A stretch of 7,912 bases of DNA from a bacterium (GCA_029012525.1 JAQXMG010000081.1:1-7912), one strand, 5' to 3'; counted from the first letter of the stretch, positions 1 to 5,917 are shown. Notes: generated by a model not told the origin, from the sequence alone. Made by a program: numbers and translations.

Positions 1-131
1 ATAATTATGTTTATATTACTTTAACTAAACTTGATTTAATAAATAAATATAATGATGCCATAGAACAACTTGAAGGCAAAAAAGGTATATTATATTTAGA
101 CTCTGGTAATTATTTTAAAATTATGAAATAA
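1..131 (+). CDS. 3' end of a gene, possibly FtsQ/DivIB (cell division), 5' truncated by the window
   Basis: An open frame enters from the window edge (first full codon at base 3) and ends at TAA 129-131, giving 42 C-terminal residues. The tail reads EGKKGILYLDSGNYFKI before the last residues MK. A 'kkG-x-I/L-x-L-x-x-G-x-YF' ending after a 'L-I-x-K-Y' stretch resembles the C-terminus of FtsQ/DivIB proteins, bitopic membrane proteins of the divisome, and would fit the other division genes (sepF, divIVA) in the window. This is recognition from a short tail only, so the identity is tentative; that it is coding is better supported, because the frame ends exactly where a strong terminator begins. 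The stop codon's last base is the first base of the terminator stem. Confidence 0.6.
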   Translation, partial: NYVYITLTKLDLINKYNDAIEQLEGKKGILYLDSGNYFKIMK

Positions 132-172
132 AAAAATGACATTTATTATAACGAGTAAGTGTCATTTTTTTT
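131..172 (+). terminator. Rho-independent terminator of the upstream gene
   Basis: AAAAAATGACA (131-141) pairs with TGTCATTTTTT (160-170). The helix can extend through 142-147 with 154-159, including G-U pairs, leaving a six-base loop at 148-153. A run of eight T (165-172) follows the GTCA. It starts at the stop codon of the upstream gene. Because the stem is flanked by A and T runs it could also work on the minus strand, although the tRNA there has its own terminator. Confidence 0.85.
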
Positions 173-187
173 ATGAAATATTCTTAA

Positions 188-206
188 CATACATGTATGA
201 TATCAT
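188..206. repeat. Two overlapping perfect palindromes between convergent terminators
   Basis: CATACATGTATG (188-199) is a perfect 12-bp palindrome and overlaps by three bases ATGATATCAT (197-206), a perfect 10-bp palindrome. They sit between the plus-strand terminator of the upstream gene and the minus-strand terminator of the tRNA. Short palindromes are common in AT-rich DNA, so this may be chance; a dimeric protein-binding site is the alternative. Confidence 0.4.
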
Positions 207-231
207 AAAAAAAAGACTTTTGACAAGCCTC
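207..231 (-). terminator. Rho-independent terminator of tRNA-Arg
   Basis: Read on the minus strand, GAGGCTT (231-225) pairs with AAGTCTT across a five-base loop GTCAA, using two or three G-U pairs, and runs into a tract of at least six U (complement of the A-run 207-214). It lies about 40 bases past the tRNA 3' end, the expected position. The stem is modest. Confidence 0.6.
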
Positions 232-269
232 ACATATTAATTTTTAAATTATTTTAATGTATTTTATAA

Positions 270-346
270 TGGTGCGCCCATAGGGATTCGAACCCCAAAC
301 CTTTTGGTCCGTAGCCAAACGCTCTATCCAATTGAGCTATGGGCGC
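270..346 (-). tRNA. tRNA-Arg(ACG), CCA encoded
   Basis: Folded by eye on the minus strand this is a complete cloverleaf. The acceptor stem is GCGCCCA/TGGGCGC (340-346 with 274-280), discriminator A at 273, and an encoded CCA at 270-272. The D-arm stem is GCTC/GAGC. The anticodon arm is TTTGG-CTACGGA-CCAAA, with anticodon ACG at 312-310, which reads arginine codons CGN after A34 is deaminated to inosine. The T-arm carries the standard TTCGAAT loop. The gene is single, with its own promoter and terminator, and is transcribed opposite to its flanking genes. Confidence 0.97.
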
Positions 347-366
347 ATAAAAAATATTACTATTAA

Positions 367-395
367 ATTATACAACAAAAATAATAATATTGCAA
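367..395 (-). promoter_or_regulatory. Sigma-A-type promoter of tRNA-Arg
   Basis: On the minus strand, TTGCAA (395-390) and TATAAT (372-367) are separated by exactly 17 bp. The predicted start near base 360 leaves a leader of about 14 bases before the mature tRNA 5' end at 346. Confidence 0.8.
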
Positions 396-474
396 GAAAA
401 ATCACGAAATGTTTAATAAGCTATATGGAATAAGTATTTAAAATTTACCAGAAGAATAAGAAGCATTTTGATAC

Positions 475-490
475 CACTTGCAAAATAATA
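475..490 (+). repeat. 16-bp direct repeat, copy 1
   Basis: CACTTGCAAAATAATA, identical to the copy at 754-769 and 279 bp before it. It contains the palindromic hexamer TTGCAA (478-483), but no good -10 box lies 17 bp away on the plus strand (TTTAGT at 501-506), so this copy does not look like a working promoter. Confidence 0.7.
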
Positions 491-753
491 ATGAATCACC
501 TTTAGTAAAAAAGAAAACTAGTAAAATTTTCATAACTAGGATATGTTCCATAATACATCATTTTAGTATTGGTATTATTTTTATTATGTATAAGTTTTTT
601 TCTTGATATCTTAGATAATATATTCATGACATTTTTATTTTTTTATGAATAAATATCAATAAAACAATTATTTGATGTATCATAATTCATTATAAAAATA
701 TTATTAATTGGACCATTATTATCTTTATATATTTTAATATAAAAACCAAAAAT

Positions 754-769
754 CACTTGCAAAATAATA
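754..769 (+). repeat. 16-bp direct repeat, copy 2, overlapping the pheS promoter
   Basis: Second exact copy of CACTTGCAAAATAATA (first at 475-490). It covers the -35 box and part of the spacer of the T-box/pheST promoter, so the repeat may be a duplicated promoter half or a protein-binding site. Confidence 0.7.
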
Positions 770-785
770 TATCTTTTGATAAAAT
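757..785 (+). promoter_or_regulatory. Sigma-A-type promoter of the T-box-pheST operon
   Basis: TTGCAA (757-762), a 17-bp spacer, then TAAAAT (780-785). Transcription would start near 791-793, just before the first helix of the T-box leader, giving a leader of about 225 bases before pheS. Confidence 0.8.
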
Positions 786-948
786 AAAACAAGTAGGAAG
801 CAATTATGAAAAAAGTAGTAATAAAGATAATTATTATTTAGAGAAAAAGTGGTTGGTGAAAACTTTTAATAATCCTTTATGAATTCAGTTTTCTAGCTTT
901 GTCGTAAGCTCGCGTTAAGGGTATAAAGATAAGTATAACTTATAAATT

Positions 949-977
949 AAGGTGGTACCACGGTTTTATTCGTCCTT
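949..977 (+). promoter_or_regulatory. T-box antiterminator
   Basis: AAGG (949-952) pairs with CCTT (974-977), and ACG (960-962) pairs with CGT (971-973). The seven-base bulge TGGTACC (953-959) between the two helices is the site that captures the free tRNA 3' end. It shares bases 963-977 with the terminator, so the two folds exclude each other. Confidence 0.88.
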
Positions 978-998
978 ATGGGTGAATAAAACTTTTTT
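963..998 (+). terminator. T-box regulated terminator
   Basis: A 13-bp stem pairs 963-975 (GTTTTATTCGTCC) with 980-992 (GGGTGAATAAAAC), with G-U pairs at 972-983 and 973-982 and a TTAT loop, followed by six T (993-998). It lies 19 bases before the pheS ATG and is the default fold when tRNA-Phe is charged. Confidence 0.93.
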
Positions 999-1017
999 AT
1001 TTTAAGGAGGAAAATTT

Positions 1018-2049
1018 ATGAATGATGTTAAAGAAAGATTAGATGCTGATTTAAGTAAAACTAATACCTTAGAAAAGTTAAATGAATTAAAAACACTTTA
1101 TATGGGTAAAAAGGGTATAATTACAGAACTTACTTTAAAAATTAAAGATTTACCTAATGAAGAAAAACGTGAATATGGTAAGTCATTAAATGAACTTAAA
1201 AATTATTTTAATGAAAAGTATGATAAGTTAAAAGAATTTTTTGATATGGAAGAAGTTAGGAATAGATTAAAATATGAAAAGGTTGATGTTACTCTTCCTG
1301 GTGTTAATGTATCAGTTGGAGCTCCTCATATTTTAGAAAAAGTAGTTGAAGAGTTAGAAGAACTTTATTTATCAATGGGTTATGATGTTGTTGAAGGCCC
1401 AGAAGTTGAAAAGGATTTATATAATTTTGAAATGTTAAATTTACCTAAAGGACATCCTGCAAGAGATGCTCAAGATACTTTTTATATTAAAGGTGATGAA
1501 ATACTTCTTAGAAGTCAAACTTCTCCAGTTCAAGTAAGAACAATGCTTGCTAATGAAGAAAAAACAGGTATTAGAATTATCTGTCCTGGTAAAACTTACA
1601 GAAGAGATTATGATGATGCTACTCATTCTCATCAATTTACTCAAATGGAAGGACTTGTTGTTGATAAGGAAATATCTTTATCAGACTTAAAAGGAACTCT
1701 TGATATTATGGCTAAAAAGCTATTTGGAGAGCATGTTGAAACAAGATTTAGATCAAGTTTTTATCCATTTACTGAACCAAGTGTAGAATTCGATGTTAGT
1801 TGTTTTAAATGTAATAAAAAAGGTTGTAATGTTTGTAAAGAAACAGGTTGGATTACAATTGGTGGAGCAGGAATTGTTCATCCTAATGTTTTAAGAAATT
1901 GTGGTTATGACCCCGAAAAATATACAGGATTTGCTTTTGGTTTTGGAATTGAGCGTATTGCTATGATTAAATATGGTATTGATGATATAAGAGTATTTTA
2001 TACAAATGATTTAAGAAGCTGTAAAAGTTTTGATAAAAGAGGTGAGTAA
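1018..2049 (+). CDS. pheS: Phenylalanine--tRNA ligase alpha subunit
   Basis: The catalytic subunit of the (alpha-beta)2 enzyme that attaches phenylalanine to tRNA-Phe in the cytosol. The 343-residue length is normal. Residues 1 to about 85 form the charged, coiled-coil tRNA-contacting arm; the class II synthetase core follows. Visible motifs are GPE (127-129), HPARD (146-150), RSQTSPVQ (165-172), the motif 2 region with GKTYRRD (191-197) and THSHQFTQMEG (202-212), and motif 3 with FGFGIERIAM (from F307). Ala306 in GFAFG matches the alanine that sets the size of the Phe pocket in E. coli PheS (A294). Four cysteines C262, C265, C270 and C273 form a CxxC-x4-CxxC knuckle, common in Bacillota PheS, that may bind zinc. 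The ATG is fixed by AAGGAGG at 1004-1010, seven bases upstream. It is controlled by the T-box leader and is followed by pheT two bases after its stop. Confidence 0.98.
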   Translation: MNDVKERLDADLSKTNTLEKLNELKTLYMGKKGIITELTLKIKDLPNEEKREYGKSLNELKNYFNEKYDKLKEFFDMEEVRNRLKYEKVDVTLPGVNVSVGAPHILEKVVEELEELYLSMGYDVVEGPEVEKDLYNFEMLNLPKGHPARDAQDTFYIKGDEILLRSQTSPVQVRTMLANEEKTGIRIICPGKTYRRDYDDATHSHQFTQMEGLVVDKEISLSDLKGTLDIMAKKLFGEHVETRFRSSFYPFTEPSVEFDVSCFKCNKKGCNVCKETGWITIGGAGIVHPNVLRNCGYDPEKYTGFAFGFGIERIAMIKYGIDDIRVFYTNDLRSCKSFDKRGE

Positions 2050-2051
2050 AA

Positions 2052-4421
2052 GTGAAAATAAGTTTAAATTGGATTAAAGATTATGTTGATATCGAAAATG
2101 AAAACGTTTATGATATGGCAGATAAAATTACTAATTGTGGTGTAAATGTTGAACATGTTGTAACTAATAATTTAAATAATTTAGTAATAGGTCATGTTAT
2201 TAGTTGTACACCTCATCCTGATTCTGATCATTTAAACGTTTGTGAAGTAGATATTTTAAATGAAAAATTACAAATTGTCTGTGGCGCAAAAAACGTTAGA
2301 ACAGGTATCAAAGTAATTGTTGCAAAAGTAGGAGCTGTTCTTCCAGGAAACTTTAAAATAAAAGAAAGTACTATAAGAGGAATAAAATCATATGGTATGA
2401 TTTGTGCTTTATTTGAACTTGGTTTGGAAGAAAAAACAGAAGAAAACTATAATAAAGGAATCTATGAATTAGATGATGATGCTCCTGTTGGAGAAGATCC
2501 AATCAAGTATTTAGGTCTTGATGATACTATTTATGAACTTGATTTAAATCCAAATCGTAGTGATTGTACTAATCATTTAGGATTTGCCTATGAAGTTGCT
2601 TCTGTTTTAGTCAAAAAAGTTAAACTTCCTAATACCGATTTTACTGAAGTAGGAGATGATATATCAAGCAAAATTCATCTTGATGTTAAAACGCCAAATT
2701 GTATGATGTATCAAACACGAATTGTTAAAGATGTTGTTGTTAAAGAATCCCCTTCATTTATTAAAAATAGACTTGAAGCTGCAGGAATGCGTTCAATTAA
2801 TAACGTAGTTGATATTTCAAATTATGTCATGCTTGAATATGGTCAACCACTTCACTTTTTTGATAAAGAAAAATTAGGAGATAACATTACTATAAGAATG
2901 GCTCGTGATAATGAAAAAATAGTAACTCTTGATAATGTTGAAAGAACTTTAAATAATAGTGACATTGTTATTGCTAAAGATGATGAAGCTGTTGCTATAG
3001 CAGGTGTTATGGGTGGATTATCTACTGAAGTAGATGAAGATACTAGAACTATTTTAATAGAAAGTGCTTTATTTAATCCATATAATGTAAGATATACATC
3101 AATCAGATTAGGACTTAGAAGTGAAGCTAGTTTAAGATTTGAAAAGCCATTAAATTACGAATATACTAAGGAAGCAATTGATAGGGCTTGCTACTTACTT
3201 GAAAAATACGCTGATGGCAAGGTTTTAACTGGAACTGTTGTTTATGATAATGTTGATAAAACTTTAAAAATCGCTCAAGTAAGTTATGAAAAAATTAATA
3301 AAGTTTTAGGTATTACTGTACCAAAAGAAGAAGTAAAAAATTCATTTGATAGATTAGGTTTTCCGTTTACATGTGACAATGATATCTATACTGTTACTAT
3401 TCCGAATAGAAGAATTGATGTTAGAATTAAAGAAGATTTAATTGAAGAAGTTGGACGCCTTTATGGCTTTGATAAAATTGCTAATAAAACCCCAATCCTT
3501 CCTATAAAAAGTGGCAACTATAGTCCATTTGTTAAGTTTAGAAAAGATGTTTCAAAACGTCTTAGAACTTTAGGACTTAACGAAGTTAAAACTTATACTT
3601 TAATAAGCGAAGAAGAAAATAAATTGTTTAATAATGAAGAAGGTTTAAAAGTACTTTTACCAATGAGTTTGGATAGAACAACAACAAGAACATCACTTTT
3701 ATCATCACTTTATAAAGTATATAAATATAATGATGCTAGAAGTGTTTCAAATATTAATATCTATGAAGTTTCTAATGTTTATCATAATGATTATACTGAA
3801 GAGTTAAAACTTGCTTGTTTGATGAAAGGTGATTATGTAAATTCTACATGGCAAGATAATACAATTCCAGTAAACTTCTTTGTTTTAAAAGGTATTATAT
3901 CTAATCTTTTAGATTATCTAGGATATCAAAATAGATATGTATTTAAAGAAAGTTGTCCAAATAATGAGATGCATCCAGGAGTTTGTGCCAATATTTATGT
4001 CGATAATGAAGAAATTGGTTATTTTGGAAAAGTAAGTCCACTATTTGAAAAAGCAGATATCTTTGTATTAGAAATATCTTTAACAAAATTATATAATAAA
4101 AAGGTATCAAAAATAGTTTATCCAAAAATAAGTAAATATCCTGAAATTAAAAAAGATGTTGCCTTTATTGTAGATGATGAAATAACATCAGATGATATAA
4201 AAAAGATTATTAAAAAATATGGTACAAATACTTTAAAAGACGTTTATGTATTTGATTTATATAAAGGATCAAACATTGAAACTAATAAAAAATCACTTGC
4301 TTTTTCACTAACTTTTGTAGATTATGAAAAAACTTTAACTGAAGAAGAAGTCGATGTTTTATTTAAAAAAATAATAGAAAAAGTATGTACTTTACTAAAT
4401 GCAGTAGTAAGAGATAAATAA
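2052..4421 (+). CDS. pheT: Phenylalanine--tRNA ligase beta subunit
   Basis: The 789-residue partner of PheS, of full family length, supplying tRNA binding and editing of mischarged Tyr-tRNA-Phe. Domains in order: the N-terminal MKISLNWIKDYV segment; an OB-fold tRNA-binding domain (about 40-150) with IRGIKSYGMI at 108-117; the B3/4 editing domain (about 205-385) with RSINNVVD (247-254), AIAGVMGG (315-322) and RLGLRSEASLRFEK (352-365); the B5 domain (about 410-478) with RRIDVR from 453; an inactive synthetase-like core; and the FDX-ACB anticodon-binding domain (690-788). The start is GTG at 2052, two bases after pheS stops, with its Shine-Dalgarno site GAGGTGAG inside the end of pheS (2039-2046), which suggests coupled translation. 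The stop codon lies in the loop of the operon terminator. Confidence 0.98.
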   Translation: MKISLNWIKDYVDIENENVYDMADKITNCGVNVEHVVTNNLNNLVIGHVISCTPHPDSDHLNVCEVDILNEKLQIVCGAKNVRTGIKVIVAKVGAVLPGNFKIKESTIRGIKSYGMICALFELGLEEKTEENYNKGIYELDDDAPVGEDPIKYLGLDDTIYELDLNPNRSDCTNHLGFAYEVASVLVKKVKLPNTDFTEVGDDISSKIHLDVKTPNCMMYQTRIVKDVVVKESPSFIKNRLEAAGMRSINNVVDISNYVMLEYGQPLHFFDKEKLGDNITIRMARDNEKIVTLDNVERTLNNSDIVIAKDDEAVAIAGVMGGLSTEVDEDTRTILIESALFNPYNVRYTSIRLGLRSEASLRFEKPLNYEYTKEAIDRACYLLEKYADGKVLTGTVVYDNVDKTLKIAQVSYEKINKVLGITVPKEEVKNSFDRLGFPFTCDNDIYTVTIPNRRIDVRIKEDLIEEVGRLYGFDKIANKTPILPIKSGNYSPFVKFRKDVSKRLRTLGLNEVKTYTLISEEENKLFNNEEGLKVLLPMSLDRTTTRTSLLSSLYKVYKYNDARSVSNINIYEVSNVYHNDYTEELKLACLMKGDYVNSTWQDNTIPVNFFVLKGIISNLLDYLGYQNRYVFKESCPNNEMHPGVCANIYVDNEEIGYFGKVSPLFEKADIFVLEISLTKLYNKKVSKIVYPKISKYPEIKKDVAFIVDDEITSDDIKKIIKKYGTNTLKDVYVFDLYKGSNIETNKKSLAFSLTFVDYEKTLTEEEVDVLFKKIIEKVCTLLNAVVRDK

Positions 4422-4447
4422 TTATCTCTTTTTACTTGTTTTTTTAT
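4409..4447 (+). terminator. Terminator of the pheST operon, overlapping the pheT stop
   Basis: AAGAGATAA (4409-4417) pairs perfectly over nine bp with TTATCTCTT (4422-4430), closing a four-base loop ATAA that contains the pheT TAA (4419-4421). T-rich sequence with a run of seven T follows. The stem therefore uses the last pheT codons. Its T-tract also overlaps the -35 region of the next operon. Confidence 0.82.
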
Positions 4448-4464
4448 TAAAAAAATGTTATATT
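4436..4464 (+). promoter_or_regulatory. Probable promoter of the FxLYD-sepF-divIVA operon
   Basis: TTGTTT (4436-4441), a 17-bp spacer and TATATT (4459-4464), preceded by TG at 4456-4457 in the extended -10 position. The predicted start near 4471 leaves a leader of about 27 bases. The -35 box is built from the T-tract of the pheT terminator, so the two operons share sequence at this junction. Confidence 0.6.
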
Positions 4465-4497
4465 TTTAATATAGAGGATAAGGAAGGTAGGATATTT

Positions 4498-4941
4498 ATG
4501 AGTAAAAGAAATATTATAGTTGTTGTTGTAAGCGTTATTTTAATTGCTATTTTAGGCGTTCTTTTATATTTTGTTTTAAAAGAAGACGAAGTAAAAGTAG
4601 GAGAAGAAATGACATATCAGTCATATAAAATTTTAAAAGGACATGAGGGTGCTTTAAAAGATTATGACAAAACTTTATATGCTGAAGGATACAAAGGAGA
4701 TTATGATGAGGCCTATTATATTACTGGAAAATTAGTAAGTAATGAAGAAGAAAAACAAGATTTTGTCGTTATAAGATTTAATTTATATGATTCTAAAGGT
4801 AAAATTTTAGGAGAAGCCATAGCAGGTATTAATAATGTTGAAAAAGGTGTAGAATACGATTTTACAGCAATGTCACTTACAACAACTGAAGCTGCTAAAA
4901 ATGTTGTTAGTTATGAATTAAAATCAGTTGAATCTAAATAA
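4498..4941 (+). CDS. Membrane-anchored FxLYD-domain protein, function unknown
   Basis: A 147-residue protein with one N-terminal hydrophobic segment (about residues 5-27, IIVVVVSVILIAILGVLLYF) after a short positive start (KR), so it is probably anchored with its C-terminal part outside the cell. There is no lipobox cysteine. The outer part (about 72-140) fits the FxLYD-type immunoglobulin-like fold: a GKLVSN strand and turn, then F94-x-L96-Y97-D98, a D/K-G turn, and a NNVEKG-x-x-YDF segment near 113-122. This pattern is known from secreted or anchored proteins of Bacillota with mostly unknown roles. The start is supported by AAGGAAGG at 4480-4487. It is first in an operon with sepF (14 bases on) and divIVA, so an envelope or division-related role is possible but only inferred. 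Confidence 0.78.
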   Translation: MSKRNIIVVVVSVILIAILGVLLYFVLKEDEVKVGEEMTYQSYKILKGHEGALKDYDKTLYAEGYKGDYDEAYYITGKLVSNEEEKQDFVVIRFNLYDSKGKILGEAIAGINNVEKGVEYDFTAMSLTTTEAAKNVVSYELKSVESK

Positions 4942-4955
4942 GAAAGAGGGATATT

Positions 4956-5357
4956 ATGGCATTTGAAAAATTAAAAAAATTTGTAGGTAGTGATATTGGA
5001 GATGAAAAAGGTGATGAATACTACAAAGAGGATTCCTTTAAAGAGATGACAGGTTCTGGAAGTAAGATGATACTACTTGAACCACGTGCCTTTTCAGAAG
5101 CCCAACAAATTGCTGATTATTTAAGAGCTAGAAATGCAGTAGTTGTTAATTTAAAAAGAGTAACACCTGATAAAGCAAAAAGAATTATCGACTTTTTAAG
5201 TGGTACTTTATATGCAATAAATGGAAGCTTACAAAAACTTGGTAATGGTATTTTTCTTTGTACTCCAAATAATGTATCAGTAGAAGGAAAAATGTCTTCT
5301 GAAGAAAAAAAAGAAACGAAAGATGTCAAACAAGATGTTGAAGATTATGAATGGTAA
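4956..5357 (+). CDS. sepF: Cell division protein SepF
   Basis: SepF binds the C-terminal tail of FtsZ, polymerises into rings and tethers FtsZ to the membrane, aiding septum formation. The 133-residue protein shows the expected parts. An N-terminal amphipathic helix (MAFEKLKKFVG) should bind the membrane, followed by an acidic linker (about 13-35). The SepF domain (about 37-109) contains ILLEPRAFSEAQQIAD (39-54), the NLKR-x-x-x-D core (65-72), GTLYAINGSLQKLG (83-96) and IFLCTPNNV (99-107). A charged tail follows. It is slightly shorter than the B. subtilis protein, mainly in the linker. The start has AAGAGGG at 4943-4949 just upstream. In B. subtilis sepF sits in the ylm-divIVA cluster near ftsZ; here the ylm genes between sepF and divIVA are absent. 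Confidence 0.95.
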   Translation: MAFEKLKKFVGSDIGDEKGDEYYKEDSFKEMTGSGSKMILLEPRAFSEAQQIADYLRARNAVVVNLKRVTPDKAKRIIDFLSGTLYAINGSLQKLGNGIFLCTPNNVSVEGKMSSEEKKETKDVKQDVEDYEW

Positions 5358-5366
5358 TAGAATTAT

Positions 5367-5373
5367 GAGGTGA
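5367..5373 (+). promoter_or_regulatory. Shine-Dalgarno site deciding the divIVA start
   Basis: GAGGTGA lies five bases before ATG 5379 and contains the alternative GTG (5370-5372). The same GAGGTGAG sequence precedes pheT at 2039-2046, so it is a standard ribosome binding site in this genome rather than a start codon here. Confidence 0.75.
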
Positions 5374-5378
5374 GTGAT

Positions 5379-5780
5379 ATGGAGCATTTTAGTTCTGATG
5401 GCTTAGGATATAACAAAAGTGAAGTTAATGAATTTGTTGATTATGTTATAAAAAAAACAGAAGAAAATATCTATACAATAAAAAGTCAGCTTGATGAAAT
5501 AAAAAGACTTCAAGAAGAACTAGATAGATACAAAAGTCTTGAATGTGCTTTATTAAAAGCAAACGAAGATAAAAAAAATTTAGCAGAAAAAGAAGCTGAA
5601 TTAATCGTAAGTGAAGCTAAAGATAATGCCAACAGAATAATAAATGATGCTCTATTAAAAGCTCAAAAAGTACAAATTGAAAAAGAAACGTTTGAAAACA
5701 ACTTGAAAATTATAAAAAAGAAAGTTAGAAATAATTTGCTTGAACAATTAAATAAAATTGAAGAAATTGAAACACTTTAA
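5379..5780 (+). CDS. divIVA: Short DivIVA-family coiled-coil protein
   Basis: DivIVA proteins assemble at curved membrane (poles and septa) and recruit division or growth factors. This one has 133 residues, against about 160 for B. subtilis DivIVA. The N-terminal DivIVA signature GYNKSEVNEFVDYV is at 10-23, and the rest (about 25-130) is a charged, heptad-rich coiled coil with no membrane segment. I place the start at ATG 5379. An in-frame GTG at 5370 would add three residues, but it is part of the Shine-Dalgarno sequence GAGGTGA (5367-5373), which is well spaced for 5379 and leaves nothing suitable for 5370. Aligning F4 and Y11 to B. subtilis places G8-L9 where that protein has the membrane-inserting Phe17-Arg18. 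It follows sepF by 21 bases and ends the operon. Confidence 0.85.
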   Translation: MEHFSSDGLGYNKSEVNEFVDYVIKKTEENIYTIKSQLDEIKRLQEELDRYKSLECALLKANEDKKNLAEKEAELIVSEAKDNANRIINDALLKAQKVQIEKETFENNLKIIKKKVRNNLLEQLNKIEEIETL

Positions 5781-5794
5781 AGTGTTTTTTGTTT
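5770..5794 (+). terminator. Terminator of the sepF-divIVA operon, overlapping the divIVA stop
   Basis: AAACACTTTAAAGTGTTT (5770-5787) is a perfect palindrome. It folds as AAACAC/GTGTTT around TTTAAA and runs into TTTTTT, G, TTT. The divIVA TAA (5778-5780) lies in the loop. Confidence 0.8.
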
Positions 5795-5797
5795 ATT

Positions 5798-5917
5798 ATG
5801 GTTGAATATTTAATAAACGACAATAAACATTATAACTATGAAATAAATTTTATATTGAAATATTACGATAAAAACAAACAAATAGAAAAAAAGAATGATT
5901 TTTTTATTTACTTTTAA
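5798..5917 (+). CDS. Doubtful 39-residue reading frame in the gap after divIVA
   Basis: An ATG frame of 39 codons ends at TAA 5915-5917. The product starts MVEYLINDNKHYNYEINF and is rich in Tyr, Asn, Lys and Ile. There is no Shine-Dalgarno site, since the bases before the ATG are the T-tract of the divIVA terminator, and the frame runs into the next promoter. It may be a gene remnant or a chance frame. Apart from this and the promoter, I see nothing else between 5795 and 5993. Confidence 0.15.
   Translation: MVEYLINDNKHYNYEINFILKYYDKNKQIEKKNDFFIYF

Larger units (their letters stand above)
438..772 (-). pseudogene. Possible decayed coding remnant, product unrecognised
   Basis: No intact gene lies between the tRNA promoter and the pheS promoter (396-756). 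Read on the minus strand, one frame is open from about 772 to an in-frame TAA at 643-645, continues in the same frame from an ATG at 627-625 for 41 codons (including MMYYGTYPSYENF) to TAA at 502-504. Near an A/G-rich run (507-518) a second frame takes over without a break in protein-like character: TKGDSLLFCKWYQ then NASYSSGKF, ending at TAA 438-440. One stop and one frameshift would restore about 110 codons. There is no Shine-Dalgarno site before the ATG and I recognise no family. Chance open frames in AT-rich DNA are a real alternative. Confidence 0.3.
791..998 (+). promoter_or_regulatory. T-box riboswitch, phenylalanine-specific (UUC specifier)
   Basis: The leader has the T-box parts in order. 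Stem I can be drawn as 808-812 with 889-893, 821-826 (ATAAAG) with 875-880, 830-835 with 868-873, and 845-850 with 862-867, closing an apical loop GGTTGGTGAAA. The specifier loop has AGTA on its 5' side (814-817) and GAA then TTC (881-886) on its 3' side; TTC is a Phe codon, matching the gene downstream. A hairpin at 895-910 (AGCTT/AAGCT) and another at 929-943 (ATAAGT/ACTTAT, probable stem III) follow. The T-box sequence AAGGTGGTACCACGG (949-963) contains TGGT (953-956), which would pair with an uncharged tRNA acceptor ending ACCA. Uncharged tRNA-Phe should stabilise the antiterminator and permit pheST transcription. The 5' boundary is approximate. Confidence 0.95.

Noticed and set aside
1441..1644. 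Minus-strand open frame of 67 codons inside pheS
   Set aside because: It lies wholly within the well-supported catalytic core of pheS, has no ribosome binding site, and the product is Ser/Ile-rich as expected from reading coding DNA backwards.
1801..1839. Cysteine knuckle of PheS as a novel insertion
   Set aside because: From general knowledge this CxxC-x4-CxxC segment is common in PheS of Bacillota, so it is not unusual.
3943..4125. Minus-strand open frame of 60 codons inside pheT
   Set aside because: Opposite-strand shadow of pheT with no ribosome binding site or domain signal.
5117..5329. Minus-strand open frame of 70 codons inside sepF
   Set aside because: Shadow of the conserved SepF domain; no start signal.
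5370..5378. GTG at 5370 as the divIVA start
   Set aside because: The GTG is part of the Shine-Dalgarno sequence GAGGTGA that serves ATG 5379, and no site lies upstream of it at a suitable distance.
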